This document shows positions 9,237 through 21,004 of a DNA stretch of 64,000 bases, in pieces. Under the pieces are notes generated by a model. It worked only from the letters and a program-made list of their open reading frames with translations. It did not search any database and was not told the DNA's origin. How positions within the stretch are numbered: position 1 is the stretch's first letter; each line of letters starts with the position of its first letter. Source of the stretch: Rudaea sp. (GTDB lineage Bacteria > Pseudomonadota > Gammaproteobacteria > Xanthomonadales > Rhodanobacteraceae); contig JARLJU010000204.1 of assembly GCA_031291055.1 (NCBI GenBank), forward strand, positions 1-64,000. Reading direction: 5' to 3'. The translations under genes were made by a program, and so were the position numbers.

Positions 9237-10586
9237 CTACTTGCCGATGCAGAATGTGGAAAAAATAGCGCCGAGCAGATCGTCGCTGGTGTATTCGCCG
9301 GTGATTTGTCCCAGCGCGTGCTGGGCCCGACGCAGTTCTTCGGCAGCCAGTTCCCCGGCGCGCCGCTCGCGCAGCGCGATATCCGCCGCCTGCAGATGCC
9401 GGGCGACGCGTTTCAGCGCCTCGACGTGACGGCTGCGCGCGCTGAATGTTCCTTGCGCGCCGTCGCCAGGCCCTGCACAGCGCCTGAGTTCGGCGCGCAG
9501 TTCAGGCAGACCGTCGCCGCGTTGTGCAGAAAGATACAGGTGGATTGGGCCGTCTGCGCGGCGTTCCACGCGCATGGCTTCGCCGCTGAGGTCGATCTTG
9601 TTGTGTACGACAAGCCGTGTTGCACTCTGCGCGCAATCGCCGAGCAAGGCGCAATCGGCTTCTACGTGAGCGCTGTCGGTGACGAGCACGGCGACATCGG
9701 CGCGGGCCAGCTCGTCACGGGCGCGGCGTATGCCTTCGCGCTCGACAATATCCTTGGATTCGCGCAATCCGGCGGTATCAACCAGGGTCAGGGCGATGCC
9801 GTCGATCTGGACCGTCTCGCGCAGCACGTCGCGCGTGGTTCCGGGAATTGGCGTGACGATCGCGCGGGGGCTTTGCGCGAGTGCATTGAGCAGGCTGGAT
9901 TTGCCCGCGTTCGGGCGGCCGACGATGACCACATGCAGGCCTTCGCGCAGGACCACGCCGCGGCGCGTGGCGGCAAGCAGATCATTCAATTGCGCGCGCA
10001 GGCCGTCGAGCCCGGCGTCGAGCTGGGGCGCACTCAGAAAATCGATTTCCTCCTCGGGGAAATCCAGCGCCGCCTCAAGCCAGGCACGCAGATGTACAAG
10101 TGCACTGTGCAAATTGTGGATTTTTTCGGAAAACTCGCCGTCCAGGCTGCGCAGTGCCGCGCGTGCCGCCACTTCGGAGCCCGCGGCGATCAGGTCAGCC
10201 ACGGCTTCGGCCTGCACCAGATCGAGCTTGCCGTTCAGGAAGGCGCGCTCGGAAAATTCGCCCGGCCGTGCCCACCGCGCGCCGAGTTCGCATACACGCC
10301 GCAGCAGCAGATCCAGAATAATCGGGCTGCCGTGAGCATGCAGCTCGACTACGTCCTCGCCGGTGAACGATCGCGGCGCGATGAAGAATACGGCGAGACC
10401 ATGGTCGAGCGGGGTGCCGTCGGCGTCGGAAAAAGTGGATAAATGAAAAAGGCGAGGACGCGGCAACCTGCCTGTCAGTGTCCGCAGGATATCGCCCGCT
10501 TTGGATCCCGATATCCGCAATACACCGACGCCGCCGGCGCCCGCTGGCGTGGCGATTGCGGCAATCGTATCGATCACCGCCTTCAT
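9237..10586 (-). CDS. mnmE: tRNA modification GTPase MnmE
   Basis: 449 aa. The N-terminal tetrahydrofolate-binding domain starts DTIAAIATPAGAGGVGVLRISG. The G domain has GRPNAGKSSLLNAL (P-loop), GTTRDVLRE (switch), DTAGLRE and NKID. The C-terminus is CIGK, carrying the invariant Cys. With MnmG it forms the cmnm5 modification of wobble uridine in several tRNAs. The ATG lies 4 bp after the yidC stop, so it is the last gene of the rpmH-rnpA-yidC-mnmE transcription unit. Confidence 0.97.
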   Translation of the reverse strand: MKAVIDTIAAIATPAGAGGVGVLRISGSKAGDILRTLTGRLPRPRLFHLSTFSDADGTPLDHGLAVFFIAPRSFTGEDVVELHAHGSPIILDLLLRRVCELGARWARPGEFSERAFLNGKLDLVQAEAVADLIAAGSEVAARAALRSLDGEFSEKIHNLHSALVHLRAWLEAALDFPEEEIDFLSAPQLDAGLDGLRAQLNDLLAATRRGVVLREGLHVVIVGRPNAGKSSLLNALAQSPRAIVTPIPGTTRDVLRETVQIDGIALTLVDTAGLRESKDIVEREGIRRARDELARADVAVLVTDSAHVEADCALLGDCAQSATRLVVHNKIDLSGEAMRVERRADGPIHLYLSAQRGDGLPELRAELRRCAGPGDGAQGTFSARSRHVEALKRVARHLQAADIALRERRAGELAAEELRRAQHALGQITGEYTSDDLLGAIFSTFCIGK

Positions 10587-10590
10587 CCCA

Positions 10591-12312
10591 TCAGCGCGCC
10601 TTCTCCGCGGTCTGCATGCGTTTGGTGATCACCCACTGCTGCAACAGCGATAATCCGCCATTCACCGTGTAATACAGCACCAGCCCCGCAGGGAAGAACA
10701 GGAACAGTACGGCGAAGATCAGCGGCATCACTTTCATCATCCGCGCCTGGGTCGGATCCATGCCGGGGCTGCTTGGCGACAGCCACGTCGTCGCACCCAT
10801 GATTACCGCGTTGAGCACGGGCAGGATGAAATACGGATCCGGCGCCGACAGGTTATGGATCCAGCCGAAGAACGGCGCCTGGCGCAACTCCACGCTTTCC
10901 AGCAGCACGTAATACAGCGCAAAGAAAACCGGAATCTGGATCAGGGTCGGCAGACAACCACCCAGTGGATTTATCTTTTCCTTTTTATACAACTCCATCG
11001 TCGCGGCACTGAGCTTCTGCTTGTCGTCGCCATAGCGCTCCTTCAATGCCTCCATGCGCGGCTGCAGGCGCTTCATCTTCGCCATTGAACGGAACTGCGC
11101 TTCGCTCAGTTTGAACAGCGCAAGCTTGATCAGGACGACCAGCAGGATGATTGCCAGACCCCAGTTGCCGACCAGCTCGTAGAGCCTGAGCAGGATCCAG
11201 TGCAGCGGCTCGGCGAGGAAGGTCAGTTTGCCGTAGTCCGCCGTCAGGCTCAGGCCATGGGCGATGTTCGCTTGCTCGATCGCGTCGAGCTGGCTTTCCA
11301 GCGTCGGACCGATGTACAGATGCGACTCGATCGATGCCGTCTGCCCGGGTGCTACCGTCAGCGAGGGCGAAACCGTGCGGATCAGGTAACGCGGCGAGCC
11401 GGCGTTGGTGACGATCTCGGTCGAATAGCTGTCGGTTTCCGCTGCAGGCGGAATCCACGCGGCAAAAAAGTAGTGCTGCAGCATTGCCGCCCAGCCGCCG
11501 CTCGCGTCGCGCTTGAGCGGTTCGGTGCCGAATTTGTCGAATGGCAGCTTCTGGAACTTGTCCTGCGGGTTGTACCAGGCCGCGCCCGCGTAGGCGTACT
11601 TTTCCGGATTGTTGAAGGCGAAACCGCTACCGGCGATGAGCGGCGGCACGCGCTGCAGCTGACGGTATTCGTTCCCGCTCCAGGCCGCCGTCCCGGCGTT
11701 GCTGATTTCCTCTCGCGCATCGATCAGGTAACTGCCGCGCTTGAAAACGTATACTTTGCGCACTTTCAGTCCGGATGATGCATCCTGCCAGATGAGCGGG
11801 ACTTCAAGCACGTCACTGCCCGTTGCAAGCGCATAGGAGGTCTTTTCGGCGGCGAAGACGGCACGGTGATCCGGAGCGGGCGATGCCGGACTGACCAGAC
11901 CTGTCTGGGCGACGAAATATGCCGCCGGCGTGTCGTCGAGCAGGCGCACCGGCTGCGTCTTGTCCTCTGGCGCTAGTGGATAGGCGAGCAGGTCGGTCTG
12001 GACGATGGCACCGCCGCGCGTGTCGATGGAAAGGCGCAGAAGATCGGTTTGTACCTGGATCAATGCGGCAGCAGGCGCGGCCGGCGCGGCAGCGGCCGGA
12101 GCCGCAACGGTTACCGGCGCGCCCACCGGCTGGGGCACGTCTTGCTGGGCGGACGCCGCGGCGCCTGGCTTCGGATCAGCAGGCGCAGTGACGTTGGCCG
12201 CAGCCTCGATGGACGCTGACGGTTGCGGGCCGTAGTCCTGTTGCCAGGCCTGCCACAGCAGGAATCCGACCAGGGCAAATGCGGCGAACAGAAACGAGCG
12301 GGTACTGGACAT
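10591..12312 (-). CDS. yidC: Membrane protein insertase YidC
   Basis: 573 aa, the long gammaproteobacterial form. An N-terminal membrane anchor (RSFLFAAFALVGFLLWQAW) is followed by an Ala/Pro-rich linker and the large periplasmic beta-sandwich domain. The conserved insertase core begins near WILLRLYELVGNWGLAIILL and ends with FFPAGLVLYYTVNGGLSLLQQW. It inserts and folds inner-membrane proteins alone or with SecYEG. It is co-directional with rnpA across 131 bp that contain no yidD gene. Confidence 0.97.
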   Translation of the reverse strand: MSSTRSFLFAAFALVGFLLWQAWQQDYGPQPSASIEAAANVTAPADPKPGAAASAQQDVPQPVGAPVTVAAPAAAAPAAPAAALIQVQTDLLRLSIDTRGGAIVQTDLLAYPLAPEDKTQPVRLLDDTPAAYFVAQTGLVSPASPAPDHRAVFAAEKTSYALATGSDVLEVPLIWQDASSGLKVRKVYVFKRGSYLIDAREEISNAGTAAWSGNEYRQLQRVPPLIAGSGFAFNNPEKYAYAGAAWYNPQDKFQKLPFDKFGTEPLKRDASGGWAAMLQHYFFAAWIPPAAETDSYSTEIVTNAGSPRYLIRTVSPSLTVAPGQTASIESHLYIGPTLESQLDAIEQANIAHGLSLTADYGKLTFLAEPLHWILLRLYELVGNWGLAIILLVVLIKLALFKLSEAQFRSMAKMKRLQPRMEALKERYGDDKQKLSAATMELYKKEKINPLGGCLPTLIQIPVFFALYYVLLESVELRQAPFFGWIHNLSAPDPYFILPVLNAVIMGATTWLSPSSPGMDPTQARMMKVMPLIFAVLFLFFPAGLVLYYTVNGGLSLLQQWVITKRMQTAEKAR

Positions 12313-12443
12313 GGGCTTGAGTCGCCGTTGGGTCGCGCTGGGCGCGGTTCAAAGCAGTCCGCGCAATGAGGCGCGGCTGAAGTGTCGATGAAAGTCGCCA
12401 ACGCGCTTTCGCCTGAGTGCGGACGAGCGCATGACGGGAGGAA

Positions 12444-12833
12444 TCACACGTCGGCGCGCATTGTGCCCGGCGTATCGCCTTCCTTCAATGGCGCGAGCCT
12501 GGACCAGAGCGATTCGAGCTCAAGGCGCAACGCCGCGTTGGTCTGCCCGACAGCGAAGCCGCGTGCGATCAACAGCACGTCGATACTGGCCAGACCGGCG
12601 CGATGCAGACGAAAACTCTCGCGTATCACGCGCCGGATGCGATTGCGTATGACTGCAAGTTTGGATACCCGCCGCGATACCGCCATGCCAAGTCGCGCAG
12701 TGCCCAGATCGGTGGGGCGATATTCGGCGAGGAAGCTGCGGCTGGAGAGTCGCTTGGATTGACCGCGCAATGCGGTGAAATCACTGGGTCGCAGCAAGCG
12801 CGCTGTGCGCGGCAGGCTCAGGGCCGCCGTCAC
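12444..12833 (-). CDS. rnpA: Ribonuclease P protein component
   Basis: 129 aa. The RNR signature is clear (SRRVSKLAVIRNRIRRVIRESFR) together with the N-terminal RLLRPSDFTALRGQSKR. It is the protein subunit that assists the catalytic RNase P RNA in tRNA 5' maturation. The start codon is GTG, 8 bp after rpmH; no strong ribosome-binding site is visible, which suggests coupling to rpmH translation. Confidence 0.94.
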   Translation of the reverse strand: MTAALSLPRTARLLRPSDFTALRGQSKRLSSRSFLAEYRPTDLGTARLGMAVSRRVSKLAVIRNRIRRVIRESFRLHRAGLASIDVLLIARGFAVGQTNAALRLELESLWSRLAPLKEGDTPGTMRADV

Positions 12834-12841
12834 GGCAAAAC

Positions 12842-12976
12842 TTACGGGATGAGACGCTTGCGCCCTTTCGCGCGCCGCGCATTCAGGACCAGGCGGCCGC
12901 CGCGGGTTTTCATGCGCGCACGAAAACCGTGGGTACGGGCGTGCTTGAGGTTGCCGGGTTGAAAGGTGCGTTTCAT
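12842..12976 (-). CDS. rpmH: 50S ribosomal protein L34
   Basis: 44 aa, absent from the ORF track because of its length. The translation begins [20 protein letters not shown] and ends [11 protein letters not shown], an unmistakable bacterial L34. It opens the minus-strand operon that moves away from the origin: rpmH, rnpA, yidC, mnmE. A probable promoter with a perfect TTGACA -35 lies upstream. Confidence 0.97.
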   Translation of the reverse strand: MKRTFQPGNLKHARTHGFRARMKTRGGRLVLNARRAKGRKRLIP

Positions 12977-13008
12977 GACGGTCTCGACAGGGGGTAAAAA
13001 GACTTTCA

Positions 13009-13038
13009 AGGGTAGCGGCGAAAGTGTACTTTTGTCAA
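13009..13038 (-). promoter_or_regulatory. Probable rpmH promoter
   Basis: On the minus strand TTGACA (13033-13038) is followed after 18 bp by TACCCT (13009-13014), leaving a leader of about 25-30 nt before rpmH. The -35 is perfect and the -10 poor. Confidence 0.45.
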
Positions 13039-13153
13039 TATCCGCGCGCTTGGCGTACCCCGTTGCGCGGGGGTAGACTGCGGCTCCGCGTAAAACAACT
13101 CTGATCGAAAACTTCTAGCCGAAGACTTTCGAGCCGAAAGGATCGGCGCACTG

Positions 13154-14470
13154 ATGAGCGAACTGTGGCGACGTTGCCTGGAGCGTCTTGAGGGCGAACT
13201 CAGCGTCGAGGACTTGCATACGTATCTGATGCCCTTGCAGGCGATCGAGGACGCCGAAGGCGTGCGCCTGCTCGCTCCCAACGGTTATACCCTGGACTTC
13301 GTTCGCTCCGAATTTCTTCCGCGCATCGGCGCCGTGCTCGATCATCTCAACGGCAAGCCGCTGCGATTGCGCATGGAAGTAGGCACCTTGAACAACCGCC
13401 GTTCCGAACGGCACACCCCCAGGGCGGCGAGCGCGGACGCGCCGGAGTTCGATCACAATCTGGATCCTTACTACACCTTCGATTCCTTTGTCGAAGGCAA
13501 ATCCAACCAGCTCGGCAAGGCCGCGGCAATCCAGGTGGCGAACAACCCCGGTCGCGCCTACAACCCGCTGCTGCTGTATGGCGGTACCGGTTTGGGAAAG
13601 ACGCACCTGATGCATGCCGCCGGCAACCTGATCCGCGCGAACAATCCGGCGACGAAGGTGATGTACCTGCGCTCGGAACAGTTCGTCAGTGCGATGATCG
13701 ACGCATTGCGCACGAAGCGGATGGACGATTTCAAACGCCGCTTTCGCGACGTCGATGCGTTACTGATTGACGATATCCAGTTTTTCGCCGGCAAGAACAC
13801 CACGCAGGAAGAATTCTTTCACACGTTCAACGCCTTGTTTGAAGGCAAGCAACAGATCATCCTGACCTGCGATCGCTATCCCAAGGAGGTGGACAATCTT
13901 GAGCCCCGGCTGAAGTCGCGCCTGGGCTGGGGGCTGTCCGTCGCCATCGATCCACCGGATTTCGAAACCCGTGCGGCGATCCTGTTGAGCAAGGCAGCGT
14001 CGCGCGGATTGGAGATGCCGGAAAGCGTCGCCTTTCTGGTGGCCAAGCGCATGCGCTCGAATGTCCGTGACCTGGAAGGCGCTCTCAATACGCTGGCGGC
14101 ACGCGCCAATTTTCTCGGCCGGCCGATCACCGAGGAATTCGCGCAGGAGACCTTGCGCGATCTGCTCACGGTGCACAGCCAGTCGATTACGCTTTCAAAC
14201 ATCCAGAAGACCGTGGGCGACTATTACCAGTTGCGTTTGTCCGACCTGCTGTCGATGAATCGCAGCCGCTCGCTGGCTCGCCCGCGGCAAATGGCCATGG
14301 CGCTGGCCAAGGAACTGACTGAACATAGCCTGCCCGAGATCGGCAAGGCCTTCGGCGGCAGGGACCATACCACCGTGCTGCACGCATGCCGTACGATACG
14401 AGCCCTGTGCCTGGTCGATGGCAAGCTACGTCAGGACTGGGAAAAGCTCTTGCGTGAATTGACGGGGTAG
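13154..14470 (+). CDS. dnaA: Chromosomal replication initiator DnaA
   Basis: 438 aa. Domain I ([15 protein letters not shown]) is followed by a short linker and the AAA+ domain with Walker A GGTGLGKT (143-150) and Walker [10 protein letters not shown]. The C-terminal DNA-binding domain has the signature [12 protein letters not shown]. It binds DnaA boxes and opens oriC. The ATG is supported by AAAGGA about 12 nt upstream. It is divergent from rpmH; the switch of gene orientation here and the intergenic region just downstream mark the origin. Confidence 0.98.
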   Translation: MSELWRRCLERLEGELSVEDLHTYLMPLQAIEDAEGVRLLAPNGYTLDFVRSEFLPRIGAVLDHLNGKPLRLRMEVGTLNNRRSERHTPRAASADAPEFDHNLDPYYTFDSFVEGKSNQLGKAAAIQVANNPGRAYNPLLLYGGTGLGKTHLMHAAGNLIRANNPATKVMYLRSEQFVSAMIDALRTKRMDDFKRRFRDVDALLIDDIQFFAGKNTTQEEFFHTFNALFEGKQQIILTCDRYPKEVDNLEPRLKSRLGWGLSVAIDPPDFETRAAILLSKAASRGLEMPESVAFLVAKRMRSNVRDLEGALNTLAARANFLGRPITEEFAQETLRDLLTVHSQSITLSNIQKTVGDYYQLRLSDLLSMNRSRSLARPRQMAMALAKELTEHSLPEIGKAFGGRDHTTVLHACRTIRALCLVDGKLRQDWEKLLRELTG

Positions 14471-14686
14471 TATTGGCTGTGGGTAACTTGTGGAGAAAAT
14501 GGAACGGTCAAACCATCCACAAGCCATGCACAGGAACGACCGCAAAAAGCGCGGCGGGATTGACAGCGTAAATATTTGAAAACAAAGTGTTTATAGAGCA
14601 TATCCGGATATCAACCGGGAACAACAGCTACTGTCTGGTCTTTTATCAAACAAGATAACAAACATCTGCCGACGGAACCCGCAATC
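14471..14686. other. Probable chromosomal replication origin (oriC)
   Basis: This 216-bp gap between dnaA and dnaN has four DnaA-box-like 9-mers. Two are forward (TGTGGGTAA at 14478-14486, TGTGGAGAA at 14489-14497) and two inverted (CCATCCACA at 14513-14521, CCATGCACA at 14524-14532). Within each pair the repeat spacing is exactly 11 bp, one helical turn. An AT-rich stretch follows (about 14567-14662, including AATATTTGAAAACAAAG and TTTTATCAAACAAGATAACA), suitable as the unwinding element. The boxes deviate from TTATNCACA by one or two bases. Functional assignment is inferred from position and layout. Confidence 0.75.
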
Positions 14687-15787
14687 ATGCATTTCAGTAT
14701 CCAGCGCGAAGTCCTTCTCAAGCCTTTGCAGCAAGTTATCGGTGTTGTGGAGAGACGCCAGACCCTGCCAGTGTTGTCCAACCTGCTGGTTGTCGCTTCG
14801 CCCGGAAAAGTGACTTTCACCGGTACAGACCTGGAAGTGGAAATGTCGGCCAGCGCCGAGGCTCAGGACATCACGCCAGGCGAAGTCACTATTCCCGCAC
14901 GCAAGCTGTTCGATATCTGCCGGGCCCTGCAGGACGGCAGCAAGGTCGACTTCAAGCTGAGCGGCGAACGCGTGACGGTCAGCTCCGGCCGCAGCCGGTT
15001 CACGCTGTCCACGCTTGCCGCATCGGAATTTCCAGTCATCGACAACATCGAGTTAATCGAGCGTGCCGGCTTGCCGGAAGCCACGCTGAAGGACTTGATG
15101 GATCGGACCGCGTTTGCGATGGCCCATCAGGACGTGCGCTATTACTTGAACGGCCTGTTGTTGGATTTGCGCGAACATGCGTTGCGCTGCGTCGCGACGG
15201 ACGGACATCGGCTTGCCCTGGCGGAAACGGAATTGACTTCCGGCGGCGCCACGCAAAGACAGATCATCATCCCGCGCAAGGGTGTGCTTGAGCTGCAGGG
15301 CTTGTTTGAGAGCGGCGATGGCAATGTGGAGTTGGAATTCGGCCGCAATCATTTGCGCGTGCGCAGAAACGATGTGGTGTTCACGTCCAAGCTGATTGAC
15401 GGGCGTTTTCCGGACTACGAAGCAGTCATCCCGATTGGTGCCGACAAGGAAGTACGTATTTCGCGCGAGGCCCTGCGTGGCGCCCTGCAACGCGCAGCGA
15501 TTCTGTCGAATGAGAAATATCGCGGGGTCAAGCTCGAAGTCAGTCCAAACAAGCTGCGCATCGTCGCGCACAATCCCGAGCAGGAAGAAGCGGTGGAGGA
15601 ACTTGAGGCGAAGACGGGGACGAGCGACCTGAGCGTGGGTTTCAACGTGAATTATCTGCTGGATGCACTGAATGTGTTGCGCAGCGAAGAAGTGCTTCTG
15701 TGCTTGCGCGATGGCAATTCCAGTTGCCTGCTGCGTGCGCCGGACAGCGAACAGTCGCGGCACGTGATCATGCCACTGCGCCTTTGA
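14687..15787 (+). CDS. dnaN: DNA polymerase III beta sliding clamp
   Basis: 366 aa, the normal length for three tandem clamp domains. MHFSIQREVLLKPLQQVIGVVERRQTLPVLSNLL and the C-terminus SRHVIMPLRL are diagnostic. The clamp encircles DNA and tethers polymerase III and repair factors. It lies directly after the origin in the conserved order dnaA-dnaN-recF-gyrB. Confidence 0.98.
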   Translation: MHFSIQREVLLKPLQQVIGVVERRQTLPVLSNLLVVASPGKVTFTGTDLEVEMSASAEAQDITPGEVTIPARKLFDICRALQDGSKVDFKLSGERVTVSSGRSRFTLSTLAASEFPVIDNIELIERAGLPEATLKDLMDRTAFAMAHQDVRYYLNGLLLDLREHALRCVATDGHRLALAETELTSGGATQRQIIIPRKGVLELQGLFESGDGNVELEFGRNHLRVRRNDVVFTSKLIDGRFPDYEAVIPIGADKEVRISREALRGALQRAAILSNEKYRGVKLEVSPNKLRIVAHNPEQEEAVEELEAKTGTSDLSVGFNVNYLLDALNVLRSEEVLLCLRDGNSSCLLRAPDSEQSRHVIMPLRL

Positions 15788-15845
15788 TCGACGTCTCTCG
15801 TAGTGGCGCAGGCTGTCTTCGCACCGTTTGCACGAAGGGTTTCAC

Positions 15846-16925
15846 GTGCGGCTGATCGAATTGCGGCTGGAAAACCTGCGCAATATCTCCTCGCTTGAGT
15901 TGCAGCTCGATCCGAGAATCAATCTGTTCATCGGCTCCAACGGTGCAGGCAAAACAAGCATTCTGGAGGGAGCGTATCTGCTCTCGCACGCGCAAAGCTT
16001 TCGCTCCGGGCAGATCAACGCCCTGATTGGCCGCGGCGCTGAACATTTCAGCGTGTTCGCCCGTGTGGAACGGCACGCCGGCCCGGTGCAGATTGGGCTT
16101 ACGCGTGCCGCTGGCAGTTGGTCGGCCAAGGTCAACAACGACGATGCGTCAAGTCTCGGCCGCATGCTTCGTGAATACGCACAAGTATGTTTCGAGCCCG
16201 GCACCCACGCGCTGATTTCGGGGGGCAGCGAGGAGCGCAGACGGTTTCTTGACTGGGGCGCGTTCCACGTGGAACCAGAGTTCATGGCGAGGGTCCGCGC
16301 GTTCCGTCGGGCTTTGCTTCAACGCAATACGCTGTTGAAACAGGGCTGCCGCGACCTCGAATTGGACTGGTGGGACAAGGAGGTGGCGCGGGCAGGTGAA
16401 TCCCTTTCGACGAGCCGCTCCGACTATTTTCACCGCTATTCGCCAGCCCTGATCGAAGCCATGGCGTGTTACCTGCCTGAACTCGGCGAAGCCAGCACGC
16501 GCTACAGCCAGGGTTGGCCAGAGGACATGTCATTGGAGCAAGCATTGAAGGAGACCCGTGGATCCGATCAAGCGCGAGGTTTCACCAGCCGCGGACCGCA
16601 CCGCACTGACTGGGGTATTCAGTTTGCGCTGGCGCCGCAGCGCGAGCACTTGTCGCGCGGCCAGGAAAAGTTGTGCGCTTTGGCCTGCGTGCTTGCGCAG
16701 GCGCGCTGTTTTGCCGATTCTCGAGGCGAGTGGCCCGTCATCGCATTGGACGACTTGTCTTCGGAACTGGATGTCGCACACCAAGGCATCGTCGTCGATA
16801 CGCTGTCCTCTTGCGGTGCACAGATACTGATTTCGGCGATCGATATTCCCGCGTGCATTCGGGCAGCTGGAGTCCCTGCCCGAGTGTTCCATGTGGAACA
16901 TGGCAAGGTGCGCACCTTGCTATAA
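15846..16925 (+). CDS. recF: DNA replication and repair protein RecF
   Basis: 359 aa from the GTG at 15846. The ORF track begins 18 bp earlier at a TTG, but GAAGGG sits 6 nt before the GTG and the protein then starts VRLIELRLENLRN as RecF should. Walker A is GSNGAGKTSILEG; the ABC signature region is LSRGQEKLCALA; Walker B is ALDDLSSELD. RecF loads RecA at gaps with RecO and RecR. Two parS-like palindromes lie inside the coding sequence, and its 3' end contains an extended -10 for gyrB. Confidence 0.95.
   Translation: MRLIELRLENLRNISSLELQLDPRINLFIGSNGAGKTSILEGAYLLSHAQSFRSGQINALIGRGAEHFSVFARVERHAGPVQIGLTRAAGSWSAKVNNDDASSLGRMLREYAQVCFEPGTHALISGGSEERRRFLDWGAFHVEPEFMARVRAFRRALLQRNTLLKQGCRDLELDWWDKEVARAGESLSTSRSDYFHRYSPALIEAMACYLPELGEASTRYSQGWPEDMSLEQALKETRGSDQARGFTSRGPHRTDWGIQFALAPQREHLSRGQEKLCALACVLAQARCFADSRGEWPVIALDDLSSELDVAHQGIVVDTLSSCGAQILISAIDIPACIRAAGVPARVFHVEHGKVRTLL
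16261..16276. promoter_or_regulatory. parS-like palindrome 1 (inside recF)
   Basis: CGTTCCACGTGGAACC has a perfect 14-bp palindromic core, GTTCCACGTGGAAC, identical to the core of the chromosomal ParB site TGTTCCACGTGGAACA; only the outermost base on each side differs. Location about 2 kb from oriC fits a segregation site. Confidence 0.7.
16885..16900. promoter_or_regulatory. parS-like palindrome 2 (3' end of recF)
   Basis: TGTTCCATGTGGAACA matches the ParB-site consensus TGTTCCACGTGGAACA at 15 of 16 positions, with one C-to-T change in the centre. It is 624 bp from the first copy and just ahead of the gyrB -10 element. Confidence 0.65.
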
Positions 16926-16926
16926 T
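16918..16926 (+). promoter_or_regulatory. Extended -10 promoter for gyrB
   Basis: TGC-TATAAT overlaps the recF stop codon: a perfect -10 with the TGn extension. No good -35 is seen at 15-18 bp. A start near 16933 would give a leader of about 60 nt before the gyrB ATG. Confidence 0.6.
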
Positions 16927-16983
16927 TGGCAGCCGTTCTTAAACCTTCTTCCTTGGCGCCATCCCGGCGCTGAAAGCCAGTAG

Positions 16984-19419
<2,436 letters not shown>

Positions 19420-19560
19420 AACCCGCTCGGCGTGAGCAGACCGTACGTTCGGCACGATTGTGCATTGGCAGCTTGAGCTTCCGTCGAGCCGGCGTTAACC
19501 TCGACCGGCACTGCGCTGCGTTCAAGCAGGCAACATGATCTTCTTTGAGAGGGCAAGACC

Positions 19561-20841
19561 GTGAAAAAGGGCAGGTTGATCCAGAGTTTCCTGTGCGTAG
19601 GCGTGACATTGCTGCTGGCGGTTAACGGCGCTGCCGCGGCGTCGAAGCAGGACGACAAGAGCCATTATCCGAATGCGACGCGTACGGAACCGAAAACCGA
19701 TTTGAAAAGCCCTTCCGAGCAAAAAGCCTTGCAGGACGGATTGAATGCCCTGAATGCCGGCGATGACGCCAAAGCGCAGGAACTGCTGCAGAAAGCGCTG
19801 GATTCGAGCAAGAGCAAATATGCACAGGGCATCGCACTCGAAGGCCTGGCGAACCTGAAGTTCAACGCCGGCGACTACAAGGCTTCGATAGAAACCTACA
19901 AGAAACTGCTCGATCTGAATTCGGTACCCAACGACGCCTATTTCGATTCGATGTTCAATCTCGTCAATGCGTACATGGGTGACGAGCAGTATCAGGCGGC
20001 GGCCGACGAACTGAAGGTCTGGCGCGACCAGGGCAAACGCGAAACACCCGACTCGTATGCGATCGAAGGCAACATCGACTACCGCATGAAGAAGTATCCG
20101 GAAGCGATCGCTGCGATCAAGAAGGCGCAGTCCATGACCGACAAGCCGAAGGACTCATGGAACAGCATCCTGATGGCCAGTTACGCCGAAAGCGGGCAGG
20201 GTTCGCAGGCGTCCGGTGTCCTCGACCAGGAACTGGCGAAGGATCCGAACAACAAGAAGCTCATCCAGAACGCCCTGGTCGTCTATGCCCAGGCGAACGA
20301 AACGGACAAGGCACTGGCGCTGCTTGACCGCGAACACAGCCAGGGCTTGGTCACCGACGAAAACGACTATCTGAATGCCGCGCGGATCTACGCAAACATC
20401 GCCCAGAACACGGATACCGGCGCCACCAACGGGCTCAAGGGCGCCAACGTGCTGCAAGAAGGGCTGAGCAAGGGCGCAGTCAAGGCGACGGCCGATAACT
20501 ACAAGCTGCTTGGCGACTCCTTCATGATCGCCGGCGAGAACGACAAGGCACTGGAGGCCTACAACAAGGCGGCTCCGCTCGCCACCAACGGCGATATCGA
20601 CTATCGCCGCGCCCAGGTCATGGGCGCGGCGCAAGATTTCGCCGGTGCCAAGGTTGCCGTACAGAAGGCCATATCCCGCGGCGTGACGCACAAGGGCAAG
20701 GCCTATCTGCTTCTGGGCAAGCTCGACCTCGGACTCAAGGACAATGCCGGAGCCCGGGCGGCATTTGAACAGGCGCAGCAGGATCCGGAAACCCAAAGCG
20801 AAGCCGCCGATCAGCTGAAGAAAGTCCGCGGTGCAAAATGA
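19561..20841 (+). CDS. TPR-repeat protein with signal peptide, upstream of tonB
   Basis: 426 aa from a GTG start with GAGAGGG about 9 nt upstream. A signal peptide (KKGRLIQSFLCVGVTLLLAVNGAAAA) precedes roughly ten helical repeats of the TPR/Sel1 type (e.g. YAQGIALEGLANLKFNAGDYKASIETYKKLL; KAYLLLGKLDLGLKDNAGARAAFEQAQ). It is presumably periplasmic and a protein-protein scaffold. Its constant place just before tonB-exbB-exbD suggests a role linked to TonB-dependent uptake, which is an inference. It is followed by 163 bp with no clear terminator. Confidence 0.8.
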   Translation: MKKGRLIQSFLCVGVTLLLAVNGAAAASKQDDKSHYPNATRTEPKTDLKSPSEQKALQDGLNALNAGDDAKAQELLQKALDSSKSKYAQGIALEGLANLKFNAGDYKASIETYKKLLDLNSVPNDAYFDSMFNLVNAYMGDEQYQAAADELKVWRDQGKRETPDSYAIEGNIDYRMKKYPEAIAAIKKAQSMTDKPKDSWNSILMASYAESGQGSQASGVLDQELAKDPNNKKLIQNALVVYAQANETDKALALLDREHSQGLVTDENDYLNAARIYANIAQNTDTGATNGLKGANVLQEGLSKGAVKATADNYKLLGDSFMIAGENDKALEAYNKAAPLATNGDIDYRRAQVMGAAQDFAGAKVAVQKAISRGVTHKGKAYLLLGKLDLGLKDNAGARAAFEQAQQDPETQSEAADQLKKVRGAK

Positions 20842-21004
20842 AACAAGATTCATCGCGCTGCTGCAGACGGACATCTATACAAACGAACGGTGCTGGTGTA
20901 ACTTGCCCGGCTCCGTCGGAAGATCGACTTGGGTCGCACAGGGTTGGCGTCAGCGACCGCGTGCGGAATCCGTTTTCGTTTAGGTCAGACACTGGTTCAA
21001 GCTG

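Noticed and set aside
15828-15845. TTG start of recF in the ORF track
   Set aside because: The GTG at 15846 has GAAGGG at a good distance and gives the expected RecF N-terminus.
15834-15850. Third parS-like site at the recF start (GGTTTCACGTGCGG)
   Set aside because: Only the left half matches the consensus; the right half is not symmetrical.
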